A stretch of DNA of 64,000 nt from Tubulanus polymorphus (taxonomy: Eukaryota > Nemertea > Palaeonemertea > Tubulaniformes > Tubulanidae): positions 2,294,001 to 2,358,000 of the forward strand of contig NC_134026.1 in the NCBI RefSeq assembly GCF_964204645.1, in the 5' to 3' direction. The translations under genes were made by a program, and so were the position numbers. This document shows positions 1 through 12,087 of this stretch, one piece after another (positions within the stretch are counted from its first letter, which is position 1; every line of letters starts with the position of its first letter). The notes below the pieces were generated by a model. That model was not told the origin of the DNA. It did not search any database and saw nothing but the letters and a program-made list of their open reading frames with translations.

Positions 1-1763
1 TCTTTTCGTTGAAAATAGTTTACTGCACCGGAATAATTCAGTCAGAAACAGAATATTCCTCGTTTTAGTGAAATCTGGATGAACTAATTATCTTTTGGAA
101 TCAATTGATTTTCAGATGTTGAGAAAATTGAACTGAAAGTTCAACCTCAACCTTTATTTACAGTGATGAATTTCTAAAAGCCGTTACAATAATGTTTATA
201 TAAATTGATGCTTTATTTTAGGGGTTCTGCATTATTTTAGAGGTTCTGCTCGTATTCGGGTTTCAAAATATCAATTACAATTGTAAATTTTGGCGATTAT
301 TTTGTAATTGAATATACACTTCAGAACGCTTTATTTCATTTTTGATAATTATTTTTGAGAGGACGTGTGCATTACGTCATCACTATATCAGGGCTAGACT
401 GGTTGCCGGCCAATTCAGTCCAAAAATCAACGATAACTTCATTGATCCTTAATATTATATAATTCATATTATACTATTTATCATTGATAATATTAAGCAA
501 TATATGTGTTATTTTTTCAAGGCGTCAATAAACTTTTAAGTTTAGTTTTCTGGTTAGTAGAAATATGAATCAAAACGAGCAGGAATAGGTCAGCGCACGA
601 ATTAGGAAATTTTGATTAGATCTTTAATGTCGCGCTCTCTCTCGAGGTGTTCATATAATGAATATGTCTTTGTTACTGTGTAAATAAGCATGAACTTCGC
701 TAATCATGTTCATTTGCATTTTAGTGTCTAATTCAAACAATCTCCTGCTATAGTCCACGTCAATATATACTATTCCTCGATAGTTCTCTATTACTATTCT
801 AGTTGTGAAAGTCAGATTATTTTATCACCGCCGCGCCTCAACATTATGTTCTGAGTAATAGATACGAGTTGTGAGGATCTTTTATTTCATCTGCCGTCGT
901 TTTTTCGTCAGTCACTTGTTATTTCTCGACGTAGGGATTTAAAAAGATAGGTTTAATGAACCGACAACGTAAGGTATCAGTACTACGCATTTTTTGTTCG
1001 ATGTTAGGGAGCTTTCGATTTCATTATTCATTATTTTCCGTCATAAATTGGATGTACGTGGAACTTTATCTAGAAAGTTTTCAGACCGTTTAATGGTAGA
1101 CTATAAACTATATATATACGTATAATACTGATATATGTGACTGCATTTACACTGAATTGACCATAATTATGTGGAATAGAGATGATAATTGGACAATAAT
1201 AAACACTGCTTGATGATTACTGTATCTGCTTTTTTGTGTCTATTCAATATTATCTCGCGCATTTTTTAAGCTTAAGTAATTATTTCGGGTTTTTTCTAAC
1301 TGATCCGTTGATTTTCAACCAAGGTGTAATTCATATGAATGTAGGTTTATTGATAACAGACGTCAACCTCGTTACTATTTAACAATCGTTTTTGTCTGAT
1401 AACTGCTTAAGGCGCGATCAAGTGCAATAATTTGATCCGTGTTAAAATCTGGGACTAGATTTGCTCCTAAAAAACATCGCGGCTTTTATGGTTATGAAAA
1501 ATCCGAAGAATTCATCTGAACTTAATATTCTAAAAAGTTAAATCTATTAGCTTAGTCATTTCCTTATTTCGTTACCTAATGTCATTTGGATACAAACAAG
1601 TAAGGAATGAATAATCGAACTGCCGTTTTATAGAATTTATTGTGCGAACAACAGCCTACTAAAAAATGACGCATTCATATCAGGCGGGCACAGAAAAGAT
1701 ATAAACGTAGAAACCGCAATATTTACCGGGAAGTCAGTGCGCTAATACAATTGATTATTTCAG
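1..1763. other. Non-coding, probably intronic or 5' flank of the RhoGAP gene
   Basis: No open frame of useful length and no short exon that joins in phase to the exon at 1764 could be recognised. One candidate ATG followed by a donor (near 957) was tested and gives the wrong phase. The left part (about 183-545) is a copy of a dispersed repeat also present near 26.4 and 53.9 kb. Confidence 0.5.
183..545 (+). repeat. Dispersed repeat family G, copy 1
   Basis: Shares blocks in the same order with the copy at 53846-54208. These are ACAATAATGTTT, a GGGGTTCTG block, TTTCAAAATA followed by an AAATTTTGGCG segment, then TTACGTCATCA and GGGCTAGACTGGTTGCCGG. A third copy lies inverted at about 26378-26560. 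It ends near a CAATAAACTTTTAAGTT segment that also matches copy 2. There is no coding capacity. Class unknown: it could be a non-autonomous DNA element or a SINE-like element. Confidence 0.6.
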
Positions 1764-4700
1764 ATAACGTTTGAAGCATCTTGCGAGCAACATCATCATC
1801 AACAGCATCACGATGACGACAGGAAGAACGGATTCAGAAATGTGTACACACCTCCGCTGTCTCCTGCGTGCCGATCGAAGAGTAGTTCTATAGGTAGTAT
1901 TTACAGCGATGTCATGGATGGACAGGTTGTTGATCAGGATGATATATTCTCTCTAACTCATGATGTGCGTAGTTTCTCCGATGCTCTCAGTAATCTCAAG
2001 GCCGTATTCAGTGATGAAACCGGTAAGTTATAGATTTCAATGGTTGCGTTCCTTTAACAAAGGTAGTTTTACTATCTTGATACTCTTCTAAACTTAATTA
2101 AGTTTGATGTGTATCACAGCCAACGTCTATACCCTTCATATTCCAAGTAATAAAAAACTCATTAATTAGCGAATGTAATATTCAGAATGTCGAAATATTA
2201 AAGATTTAAGGATCGTATCATCATTCTCTGATAAACTTGGAAAGGTTTTGATGATCCGATCATGAAAATACATCGATATTTTGCGTAATGTTTTCTGTGC
2301 ATTTTGAACCCATCCCTGTCTGAAATAACTACATATTTGAAGTAGTTTGAACAAGTTTATTACCAAAAATCATTTACGATATTCTTAGAAATGGGTCTAT
2401 CGATCACTGACTGGAAATCATATCATATCATATCATAGAAATGTGCCGGTTTGGCCTGACTGTGTTATCAGTATTAGTTTCGCACTTATCTTTCAATGTC
2501 TTTACAATGTCAAATACCTTTAAATGACTCCTTTTATAGTGCTGAAATAATATATCATAAGGGGCATTCACGCTATTGCTAGTTAGACCATTCTAGGGTC
2601 ACCTGGAATGGGCCAAATCAATCCAAATCAGACTACAGTTTATCATATATTTGGACACATAAATCTATGGTATGATTTTAGGACATTTTTAAATTGGAAC
2701 AGGCCAAATCCCGACTGGCCCAACATTGTGTGAACGCAGCTGTAGAAATATCTTTACAATGACTGGATGATTAATATTGTATTTCCGAGGTGAAATCCCC
2801 CACTTATTCATAATTGGATCCGTATTCAATCCTATCTTGTAAAATTGCTTACCAATTTTAATGTTCTTAATAGCAGATTATTTCAGAATCATGATTTAAG
2901 TCATAAGTATTATACTTGTAGAAAATCGATTTCTCGTTTCTAGAATTTATTTCCATCAATGAAACGAATCGAAGTGAACTTTGAGCTTACAGACTTATAG
3001 ACCAGTATTCTAAACTTATAAAACTACCCAGGGTCCAGTTCCACAGTTGTGAGTTAAGATTTAACTCTGAGTTAACTCATTGAAAATCAACTAGTTTTAA
3101 CTCAGAGTTAACTCTAACTCACAACTGTGGAACTGGGTCCTGTATACTAAATACTTTACTAATAAAACTAAACGTTTGAAATTGTTGTAAACTGCTCTTC
3201 ATGATTAGCGTCTGGTTAATGTTTGTAGATATTGGTGAAGGCATGCGGAACTCGGCCCATGAAGGACTCGGAGAGGTTCTTACGATTCTGAAGGGAGTTC
3301 TACACAAATATCCGACCCTTCAATCTACGAACATTCTCGAAGCTGCCGGAATTCTGATAGCGAGCATCAAAAGTGAGTTATTCAGTAATTCAATTTTGTA
3401 GGCATCTCGAACGTAGATGCTCCCGTAAACTATTGACTGAAGTATTGTTTCTAATTCTGATTTATGAGATCGATATATCGGTATTTAGGTAAAGATGTTT
3501 GTGGGTAAAATCATCTATTTCTAGTTGTTTTCTGCAGGTTTTTGTGCGTAATGCGCGTAAACGTGATAGATTGTTTACAACTGGCGTGCCTGTCGAACCA
3601 GCACCGCGAACATCTTGAAATACTACTCAATAAATGAATGACTCGAAATCGAATCAATTTTATATCGCTATTTGTAGATTATCCGTACGATGATGAAGAT
3701 GCAGATCCGAATGATTTTTATGATGGAATTGATCAGTTGGCTTTGGCTTTCAGTAGCAGGTTCGTCTATAACATTCTTGGCTGGATTTCAGACGAATGAA
3801 TTACATGTTTAAACGCGCGTTTATGAGTTTATTTATAGTCCGTTCTGCAAAACCCTAACTCTTTGAAAAATAGTTTCATCTGATCTGCCTCCTAGATCTT
3901 AAGATGTACGTATGACAAAAAACCAGCTACCGGTATCTTTTCGATAAGATAGTTTTTATGGTGCAGTAGTTTGTTATAACTCTGGTCAAATCGGAAAATT
4001 TCTCACCAGCAATAAACGAAATATAGAGCGCAACCTTCCTCGTACAAGAAATATTCACTGTTACACCTGCAGATTGTATCTAATCGGTTTTATTTTCTTG
4101 TTCCACGTAAATTGTTCAGTTTTTGCGGCTTATCGCGTATGTATAACATCGAAATCATCACAAAATATATGACTGTTAAGTAGTTTTTTAGAACTATTGC
4201 GATAGTTTTATGATAGTTTTCTCGAGAATATTCCGATATTTTTGGAGTATTACCGTTAAACTGAAAGTGCTTTGTTTTTCTTTATTTTTTTGCGAAAATC
4301 TTTCCACAGAAACTCTTGAGACTGGATTTCCCCGCTTTTGTAAACTCTTCATATAAACCGAATCATCCAGTTTGAAATATCATTCATCTTTCAAGTTGCA
4401 GATTTGACGAGATGGTCATTTTCAATTTCAGTGTTTCTGAGTATTTGATGGGCGATGAAGTGACAGACAGTACGTACACGCAAACATACACAAGCAGAAC
4501 TAGGGTAAGTCTTTCAGGCTCTACTGTAATGATGTCGTGTTCAGAACAGGATTTGTTAGGCAAGGAAATAGTGTTATCTGTATTAACATTGTTTCCTGTA
4601 TTTAATGAAAGGTCGTAACATTTAATTATGTGCTGGTATTTATTGTGTGTGTGTGTTGAAGGTACATTTGGCCTACATATTGTTACTTCATATGAAGCCA

Positions 4701-7700
4701 TTTTTGCCTGTTGAAGTAAATATTTATATACCACACGCTAATTTTGAGCCTCTATTTTTTCCAGACTAATTAGCGAAGTTGCTCGAGGCGGCTTTCGACT
4801 AACAGTCTAAACTAGGGCTATAAACATTTGAAATCTGGTGCCACCAATCCCAGCGATGAATTCATAAATTAAGCGGATCTGATTTAAATGTTTTGCTTTC
4901 GTATGAAAACAAAAGCGATTGAAGCTGTAGACCTCACAGTGAGAACAGCCATAATTAGGACTATCATGAATCCTAAATATATATTTCTCGAATTGAACTG
5001 GAGCCTAGTGAATAATGATTATATTTACAACCCTGAGTCGTCGGTTGAAATAATCAAATTTATTTTCTCTTATTCAGTCTTATGATAGTTTGTCTTCAGC
5101 TGCAGTAAACGGAACAATAACTCCTCAAGATTCCGATAAAGATTCGCGTAAGTCATAAATGGCAGCAATTCGATAGAATATTTCTTCTGCGTTATTGTCA
5201 ACATCTTGTTCTGATGCTCGAGTTTCTTCATTTTGTAGTATTAACAGGAAGCATAGCTACAGAAGATGTTGACACAACACTACTGCGCCTCGAGGCTGGA
5301 GTGGACATCGCTCTATCTCGAGCTAAAGCTTGGTCTAAATACACAAAAGATTTAATGGTCTACGTTGAAAAGAGGTCACAATTAGGTAGATAGCATGTCG
5401 AGCAGCACTATGATTTAACAAATTTTCCACTTATAGCTTGCTGTAACTATAAGAATGTTTTTTTTTCCTTCATTTTCAGAAGTTGAATTTGCTAAAAGTC
5501 TTGCTAAACTCGCCAGTAATATGAAGCCAAACCTGACTGAAGAGGTACAAATGGTTCCTCATTTACCAAAAAATTCATCGTTCTAGCTTACTTAAAATGA
5601 TTTCCTTTCATTCTAGACATGCTTGCCTTTTCAATCAGTTTTTTGTACGGCACTAGACCAGGTAAATAGAGAACCACTGTTCATTTTACAACTGGATTGA
5701 TATTTCATTTCAAAAATTAAAGACGTCTGCCTCGATTTGTTTCTTGTAGGATGTGGAATATTCGAATACCTGTCAAGCTACTGCTAATCTTATACAAACT
5801 CAACGATTCATAGAGGTACGTAGATAACCAGATATTTCAAATATTCGACTGAAAAATGAATAGTCTTTCGCTGCATTGTATTTTTCATCTAGCCTTTAAT
5901 CTACCGACGACAAGAGCATGAGAAGGCAAGGAAGACATTTAGAGAGGCTTGGTCTAAAGAATTACGTCGAATGGTAGGCTGCAAAGATTTTTTTAAAATT
6001 CCCTCAACCCGCTGAGCGCCACACAGGGCATTATTAGCGGGTTCAATGTTTCTTTTTCCTAATTGGAGAGAGACCAGTGAAGAACCTTCGACCAAAAAAC
6101 TCTTGTCACACCAGGGTTTCGAATCCATAAACCCTGGATTGACGAGACCAGAGACTGGTGACTTAAACCACTCGGCCACTGCGTCTCTCAAAGGCTACAA
6201 AGATCTATGAGTCCATTGCTACAAATTTACTATATGTCTCATTTCACTGTCGTTATCTTATTCTACAGCAAGAAGCAATTACCGCTTTGAAGAAGGGTAG
6301 AAATAATTATATAACCAGACAGCAGGAATATGAGTTAGCGCGGGAAGCAGCGTACAGGACTGATATAGACAGTGCCAAACTTGAGCGTAAAAAGCGCTTG
6401 GAAGAGGAGGCTTACCATAAGGTAATAACAGAACGACATTTCTTTCGCTTTAAGTATTTACCAGGTATTGAAAGAGTCTCGCGTTGGGAAGTAATCTGAG
6501 TTGTTGTCTCATTTCAGGCCGTTGAGGCAGAAACTACGTATAAAGGTTGCGTGGCCGATGCGAACAATCGACAAGTCGAACTGGAGAAATTCAAAACTAA
6601 CATCATAGCAGAAATAAGAGAGTTAATACTAGAATCTGAGGAGGTGCTTCGAAATGTAAGTCGATTTCACTATCTAACCATTTGATTTGTTTGACGACCC
6701 CGATTCAATAATTGAAATGAACAACGATCTGTTTTGTGAAATTTCAGGTGGTTGTCGGGTATTTCCAGTTACAGCACACTGTTACTGCTCCTACACCGGT
6801 ACAGTATCAGGCTCTAGGAGAAACTAGTCAGTTATACGAATGCGGAGCTAAATTCGCCGAGTTTGTAAGGACTTTACCACCGTCTCTCGTTCAGGAACAT
6901 GTTGAACCATTCGTGTTTGAACCTTATCCACCAGATGCCAAGTAGGTTTCTCTTTGTATATTCTTAAACCCCAATGCACACGACACAGGGAAACAGAAAT
7001 ACAGAAACTAACATGTTTGAGCTTGGAAATCATCAGTTTCTTGTAAACACACCTGACACAGGGAAACGTTTCTGTTTCCATGTTTCCCTACATCATGTGC
7101 ATGGGGCTTTAGTAGTAGCCTACCAAGTTGTAATATTACTAGTTTCAGTTGTAGGCTTCTTAGCCATTTCGTTGTCTTACATCAAAGCTGTCAATTACAT
7201 TGTCTATGATTATCGTAGAGCTTGTGTATGTATTAATGATATTGTTTGACTGATTAACTTACAGACATTGTGATCATCACCACCGAAAACCTAGCACTCA
7301 ATCATCTGAATTATCAGAAGCTTACTTCCACGCTGAATCTCCAAACATCTCCTCAAAACATAAAGGTACCTGATCACCTGATATCTATCCCACCCATATC
7401 CTAAATCAACTCTTACTTCAATTACTGTCATTATGTTTCTAGATAAAAATCGTATCCCGTTACGAGTATGGAGCCATCAACTGGGTATGAGTAGTGATAC
7501 GGAGAGCATCAGTGGAAGTAGTTCGAAGAGTCACGATTCGTCTCCGTCGACAAGTCCGGCATTACGCAATCGACTTGTCGCTAGTTCATCAGTCGATGAG
7601 CTCGTCTCCGAACAGAAATCACCTGATACTTCAGCTCATAGTCAGTACCCAATCGATCATCTCTGAATTATCCTATTCCAGTGAGCTGTGTAATTCTCAA

Positions 7701-10424
7701 TATATCTCGATGTTTTACTCCTAGAACTAGTCGAAGGTCCATTTAAGAATATCCAGCAGTCTCGTGCCGCTCAGACGCATACTTTCCGTAAGCTGAGAAC
7801 TCCGGCGAAATGTCGCGAATGTGAATGTTATCTGTATTTTAACGGAGCTGAATGTGAAAAGGTAATAAATAGAGAATTTGTTAGATCAAAATCCTATTCA
7901 AACTGGTCTGATGGTCATTCATAAAATATGTACGTCCTGGTAATTGGGGACGAGAAAATATTCGGCAATTTTTTGTGTATGTAATGAACGGCCCCTAACG
8001 TGTCTCAGTACACAGAAAACATTCATGTTTGTTGCGTGTTATTCTATGTTTTAGTGCAATTTAGCTTGGCATAAAAAGTGTTTGGAAACGTGTTCACAAG
8101 TTTGTGGCAATCGATCTGCTGCTCATAATCTAACGACGTTCGGCGTTCACATCAACCAACAAATTAAAGACACTCGAGCTGCTATTCCTCCGCTTATCAT
8201 GAAATGTGTGCTCGAAATAGAGAAAAGAGGCATGAGCCAAAAGGTAGAGATGAATTTGCTTAAATTGAATATATCTGTATCCGTTCAAATGAAATGCATC
8301 TATTTTAGACATTGCGTATTTGTATATTGTAGGGTTTATATCGTGTGTCAGGTGTGAAGTCGCGGGTCGAGAAACTTTGCCAACTCTTCGAAATCGAAGG
8401 AGAAAAAGTCGATTTATCCGAACAACATCCGAATGTTATTTCTAACGTGCTGAAATTGTATTTACGCCAACTTCCAGAACCATTATTGACCTACCAGCTC
8501 TACCCTGAATTCATACGCATCGCTCGGGTAAGTCAGTCCAGTCTATGAGTAGTATGTTATTTCTATATCGCGTCTACATAAAGGTTCCCTGGTTTATTTA
8601 TTGGTTTATTAGGAAGACACGCCATCAAATCGTGCTTCAACAATCAATAAATTGGGATATCTAGTGAAACTACTTCCTCGGCCAAACTATCGCAGTCTTG
8701 GACTACTTATACATCATCTTGACAAGTAAGTGCAGTTAAGGGACCTACGTGATCTTTTGAGGCTTATTAACTAAAGCCCATTTATATAGCTGAAACCAGA
8801 CAGTGTACAATTTCCATTTTATGATTTATTTTTTAGAGTTTCTATGTATGAGTCAGAAAACCAAATGACTGCCAGTAATCTCGGTATTGTATTCGGTCCA
8901 ACATTGTTAAAACCACGAGAAGGAGGGGCGTCACTGAACTCTCTATTAGATACAGCTCATCAGACTAGAGTCATTGAACTGATGATCTCGAATTCTGAAG
9001 TGAGTTTTATCTATATCGACTTAATGGATCGGTGACCAGTTTTAACACATTCCGCTGATATCGTAATAATGCAGCACCTTTATTCAAAATTGACCAATGA
9101 GCATTGATAATGAAACAGTGACTGGAACTACTAGAATCTAGAACTACGAATATATTCATAGTCGACAAGCAAATATGTTTACTTTAATTTGACTCATTGA
9201 TTAGATCAAGCTGGGGTCAAGCATTTTATTTGAATAATCTTCTATGTATTCAATACAATCATTGATTACAATTTTGTAGAAAAATTGATTTTCTCATTTA
9301 CAGAAAATATTCGGTCCGGCCGATGATTTCATGCCGATGACTGTTGCAACTGAAAGAAATCATAGTCCAGATTCGGGAAAATTTCGCTCCAGTTCCGTTG
9401 ATCCAGATGAAAAGAATATTCAGAGGAGGTAATCTTTATTTATATGAATACAATTGCTTGCTGTAGAACTTGACCGGTTTCTAACAGGTTCGTTTCATTT
9501 CAGAAGACAGTCATCATGTTTAGAACCGACAGATGACGCTCAATCTTATGCTGTCTCGAAGGTAAAATCTCATTAACCTACCGGTACTTTATCTTATTTC
9601 TTGACGAAACCGCGATTTCGAAACCTGTAATAAATTTATTTTGTATTTTAGGAGTCTAATGACAGTAATGCTACGGAGGCGGGTCATTATCAATCAGCTC
9701 AGAAATCACCAAGAAAAAGTAAGTAAACCTCAACGCAAAATTGGTATCTAGATCGAAATCGACAGCGATGCCGTGAACATTTTTCAACTCACTAATATGT
9801 GTAATATTCAACCTCTATTCCTCGTATTTATAGTTGAACGGGAAGAAGAATTCGAATATGATTTACCGGATAGTTTTCTACCCGATGAGTCATCATCTTC
9901 AACTTGTTCATCAGCCTTCTCTCCCGGACATAGCCCTGTTACGAGAGTTTGTTCATTACCGGGTATGTACGTCCGCAAATTCTATGCTCTATTTATTGAG
10001 CGAATTCGTATTCGTGTTGACTGGATACCAGTAATTCAGGGATTCCAACCCATTAAATGTTATCTTTTATAGTAATACATGAATTATAACGGGATTGTTG
10101 TCATTATTTGTAGGTTCTTCTACTCCTCGTTGTGTAGATGTCGCTACTGCGCGACGAATGTTCTTCGCTTCGACGATGTCAGGAGCTGCTCCACTCGAAA
10201 CTGAGACGTGGGGTTCGCATTCGGGTCGTTCATCGACTCAGAACTCGCCGATATCGTCGTCGGCGAGTGGAATATTACCGACATCAGTGAGTCAGCCAGC
10301 CAGTATCGGTACAGTCAGCACGGTATCTCGACCGACTGATCTTCTGCCTCGTAACAGCGCTACGATCAATGAACACTCGTCATCTGACAATCAAACCGAT
10401 TCTCGTGAACCGAAATTCGTGTGA
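1764..10424 (+). CDS. F-BAR / C1 / RhoGAP protein, ARHGAP45 (HMHA1)-ARHGAP29-GMIP family, 5' end not found
   Basis: Multi-exon GTPase-activating protein for Rho-family GTPases, expected at membranes and the actin cortex. Exons read by eye: 1764-2022, 3229-3372, 3678-3759, 4402-4504, 5078-5147, 5239-5385, 5480-5544, 5617-5661, 5750-5815, 5893-5973, 6269-6421, 6518-6655, 6748-6941, 7265-7365, 7443-7640, 7725-7861, 8055-8243, 8333-8527, 8613-8725, 8837-8999, 9304-9428, 9504-9561, 9652-9718, 9834-9962, 10114-10424. All junctions are GT-AG and stay in phase, giving 1110 residues plus stop. Order: N-terminal helical region, F-BAR (about residues 220-515), atypical C1 (about 633-679), RhoGAP (about 688-880), then a Ser/Thr-rich tail. 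The first exon seen follows an acceptor (TTTCAG), so the start codon lies in an unseen exon. The exon 15 donor (GTCAGT at 7641) is the least certain junction. Human family members are similar in length and domain order. Paralogue assignment within the family is not possible by eye. Confidence 0.93.
2560..2748. mobile_element. Possible decayed inverted-repeat element in a RhoGAP intron
   Basis: The left end GCATTCACGCTATTGCTAG and the reverse complement of the right end, GCGTTCACACAATGTTGGG, match at about 13 of 19 positions. They flank about 190 bp without coding sequence. The similarity is modest and no target duplication is obvious, so this is a weak call. Confidence 0.3.
3029..3142. mobile_element. 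MITE family A, copy 1 (intron 1 of the visible RhoGAP gene)
   Basis: A 110-bp unit that is almost entirely an inverted repeat. Its ends are CAGGGTCCAGTTCCACAG and, on the other strand, CAGGACCCAGTTCCACAG. Inside these, the motifs AGTTAAGATTTAACTC and TAACTCAGAGTTAACTC extend the pairing. A second copy about 90 percent identical by eye lies at 12088-12202. There is no ORF, so this looks like a non-autonomous DNA transposon remnant able to fold as one long hairpin. Confidence 0.8.
5239..6941 (+). other. Exons encoding the F-BAR domain of the RhoGAP gene
   Basis: Eight exons encode a long helical segment beginning EDVDTTLLRLEAGVDIALSR and continuing through AKAWSKYTKDLMVYVEKR and EFAKSLAKLASNMKP. 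This is the pattern that opens the F-BAR domain of the HMHA1/ARHGAP29/GMIP family. The later exons are rich in Glu, Lys and Ala, as expected for the coiled helices of the dimeric membrane-bending module. A tRNA-derived SINE lies in the intron between 5974 and 6268. The domain limits are estimates. Confidence 0.85.
5989..6192 (-). mobile_element. tRNA-derived SINE, minus strand, with target-site duplication
   Basis: Read on the minus strand, the element opens with a tRNA-like head. It has an A box (GTGGCCGAGTGGTTTAAG, Leu/Ser type) and a B box (GGATTCGAAACCC) spaced as in a tRNA, followed by a CCAGGG stem partner. A non-tRNA body follows (CTCTCTCCAATTAGG, then GCGCTCAGCGGGTTGAGGG), ending in an A-rich tail (seen as TTTTTTT on plus at about 5988-5994). 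It is flanked by a 12-bp duplication, GGCTGCAAAGAT at 5977-5988 and GGCTACAAAGAT at 6193-6204, with one mismatch. It sits inside an intron of the RhoGAP gene. The SINE family name is not known to me. Confidence 0.88.
6965..7111. mobile_element. MITE family B, copy 1 (RhoGAP intron)
   Basis: The left end is TAAACCCCAATGCACACGAC followed by ACAGGGAAAC. The right end read on the minus strand is TAAAGCCCCATGCACATGAT followed by GTAGGGAAAC. These form about 28-bp imperfect terminal inverted repeats around about 90 bp. Related copies are at 40847-41104 and 57582-57746, and a more distant one is at 23806-24050. The ORFs that cross it are chance frames. Confidence 0.7.
7725..8111 (+). other. Exons encoding the C1 zinc finger of the RhoGAP gene
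   Basis: Two exons (7725-7861 and 8055 onward) encode a His/Cys-rich module: HTFRKLRTPAKCRECECYLY, then FNGAECEKCNLAWHKKCLET, then CSQVCG. The spacing is a C1 signature with a shortened first loop, 10 residues between the His and the first Cys pair. I recall a similarly short loop in HMHA1-type proteins. The intron splits the domain just before the CNLAWHKKC segment. The C1 is probably atypical and not expected to bind diacylglycerol, but that is inference from the family. Confidence 0.85.
8130..8999 (+). other. Exons encoding the RhoGAP catalytic domain
   Basis: The domain starts at TFGVHINQQIKDTRAAIPPL in the exon ending at 8243. The next exon opens with GLYRVSG, carrying the arginine finger (about residue 728 of the visible protein). 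KLYLRQLPEPLLT and MTASNLGIVFGPTLLKP are the other two conserved RhoGAP blocks. Every hallmark of a catalytically competent GAP is present, so active GTP hydrolysis stimulation on a Rho, Rac or Cdc42 substrate is likely. The substrate cannot be told from sequence. Confidence 0.92.
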
Positions 10425-11440
10425 CATCTTCACAATTCGTGCTGCTAATGATACTCGCTGTGCTGTTGACATTGTTGAAAATTGTGGAAAATTGTGGATA
10501 GAAGTAAAATACGATTGTTAACCTCGATTCTGCCTGTACTGTGTATATTGCAGTGGTGCCTTCATTTAAATGCTTTAAACAGTTTTGATATAACGCTGCA
10601 TGCTGCATTTCAATGTTTTTTGTATTACACGTTTTGTATATAGATTTAGTAGAGATTTACTACATGTTATTATTTAAATTGATGATGTAAAACTGATGTT
10701 ATTTTTTGTTACCATTAACTATTTTTGTGTAGCAAATACTTGCCAACTCTTTAGGTATTTCTACATTAAATTCGTCTATAACCGCTGACATAAGCATTGG
10801 TATTTTGTATCTTATAACAGTGTAACCTCGCTGCAACAGATGTCAGGAGACCGGAAAATTATGTTTGTTGTAAGCGATATAGTTCGTCGTATCCAGTATG
10901 TAATTAATCTAATTGTTTTATTTGGGATGAAGTTCTAAGTTTGTTATAAACGATAGATCGTTTTATCCAGAGTTTGTTCTATAACCAGAATCCACTGAAT
11001 TTTTTCAAAATTTCGATGGATAGAACCTAAATCGACAAGCGATTCTACCTCTACTTTTCTTAGTCAATTGGTGCTTGATAAAAATCCTCATATAAGATTC
11101 CTACCGACACTGGCATTTTGGTCATTGGTTTTGTAGATATTTTAGTTCAATGATATGTTTATTTTACAAGAGTATATTAATGTGCAATTTGATAAAGCGT
11201 TTCACTTCATCATGTGTATAAAAATGTTAGTCCTACTAGAGTATAGTTTTATGTATAGATTTTCTAGAATACGTTGTACAATCGAAATCGTCTGCGCTAT
11301 ACATGTGCTATTGATGATTCAAGACAACAAATTTAGTTGCGAAATTGTGTAGTTATTATTAACCGCATGCTTGGTTAGTTTCTATTCTCGAGATTTGTAT
11401 AGATATGAGAGATGTAATAAAATATTATCAGTGAAAAAGC
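10425..11440 (+). promoter_or_regulatory. 3' untranslated region and poly(A) signal of the RhoGAP gene
   Basis: No frame continues after the TGA at 10422-10424. The next about 1 kb is AT-rich with no coding feature. A canonical AATAAA lies at 11416-11421 and is the best candidate for the gene's 3' end. The large palindrome at 11578 begins just beyond it. The exact cleavage site was not determined. Confidence 0.5.
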
Positions 11441-11577
11441 TATGATGTTTATTGTGTAGGTCTATTCATTTGGACTACTAAGGCAGATTGACGTATATGA
11501 GACTTTTATAGATAAGACAATTTTAGTTATCCTGATATTCAGGATTTAGAAAAAACGCATTTTAATACATTATATCA

Positions 11578-11749
11578 TATACCATAAGGTGCTGCCGCTA
11601 TGCTCATCGTTGGCGGATATTTCATACACTAATATGAACCCTACTCTGGCAGTCAACGTGCTGCCTCATTACTTGACTGCCAGAGGCGGTTGGAATTAGT
11701 GTATGAAAACTCCGCCAACGATGAGCATAGCGGCAGCACCTTATGGTAT
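11578..11749. repeat. 172-bp near-perfect palindrome (MITE or hairpin locus)
   Basis: The left arm 11578-11633 and right arm 11694-11749 are inverted copies differing at only about two positions. Each contains ACCATAAGGTGCTGCCGC and TGCTCATCGTTGGCGGA. The 60-bp spacer holds a second nested inverted repeat, CTCTGGCAGTCAA (about 11644) with TTGACTGCCAGAG (about 11673). The outer ends are flanked by TATA-like sequence, so a TA target duplication is possible. No ORF is present. The low divergence of the arms argues for recent insertion or active maintenance. Confidence 0.85.
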
Positions 11750-12087
11750 AAGGATTGAAAGTGCAAGGACTAACAGTGGGCGAAAAAATATCGATCCTTA
11801 TCAATCACCTCTATACGGAGCCCCGGAGTGAAATGGTGAAAAACAAATATTTTTTTTCGTGAGAACGAAAAAGATTTTACAATGTCACCTCCGGGCTCCG
11901 TACCTCTACCTGAATTGAGCCTGAAAAACTGTAGGAGCATTGGTCTTCGGCCGAGAGTCGTCGAATATTCGGAACCCGTTTGAAAAATGCAACCGTAGCA
12001 ATATATGATTTTCATTTTGATTTTTTCTGGCACATCAATTGTCATTTCGGAGGTATGGTCTCAATAACGATGCAAGTAAATAAAAAT

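Noticed and set aside
955-985. ATG followed by a GTAAGG donor as a possible first RhoGAP exon
   Set aside because: It leaves one extra base and, joined to the exon at 1764, runs into a stop at once.
2112-2122. TATCACAGCC, matching the start of the miR-2 family
   Set aside because: No opposite arm (GGCTGTGATA-like) nearby and no hairpin; probably chance in an intron.
6095-6190. Possible tRNA gene on the minus strand
   Set aside because: Box A and box B are present, but the unit has an attached non-tRNA body, an A-rich tail and target duplications, so it is a SINE.
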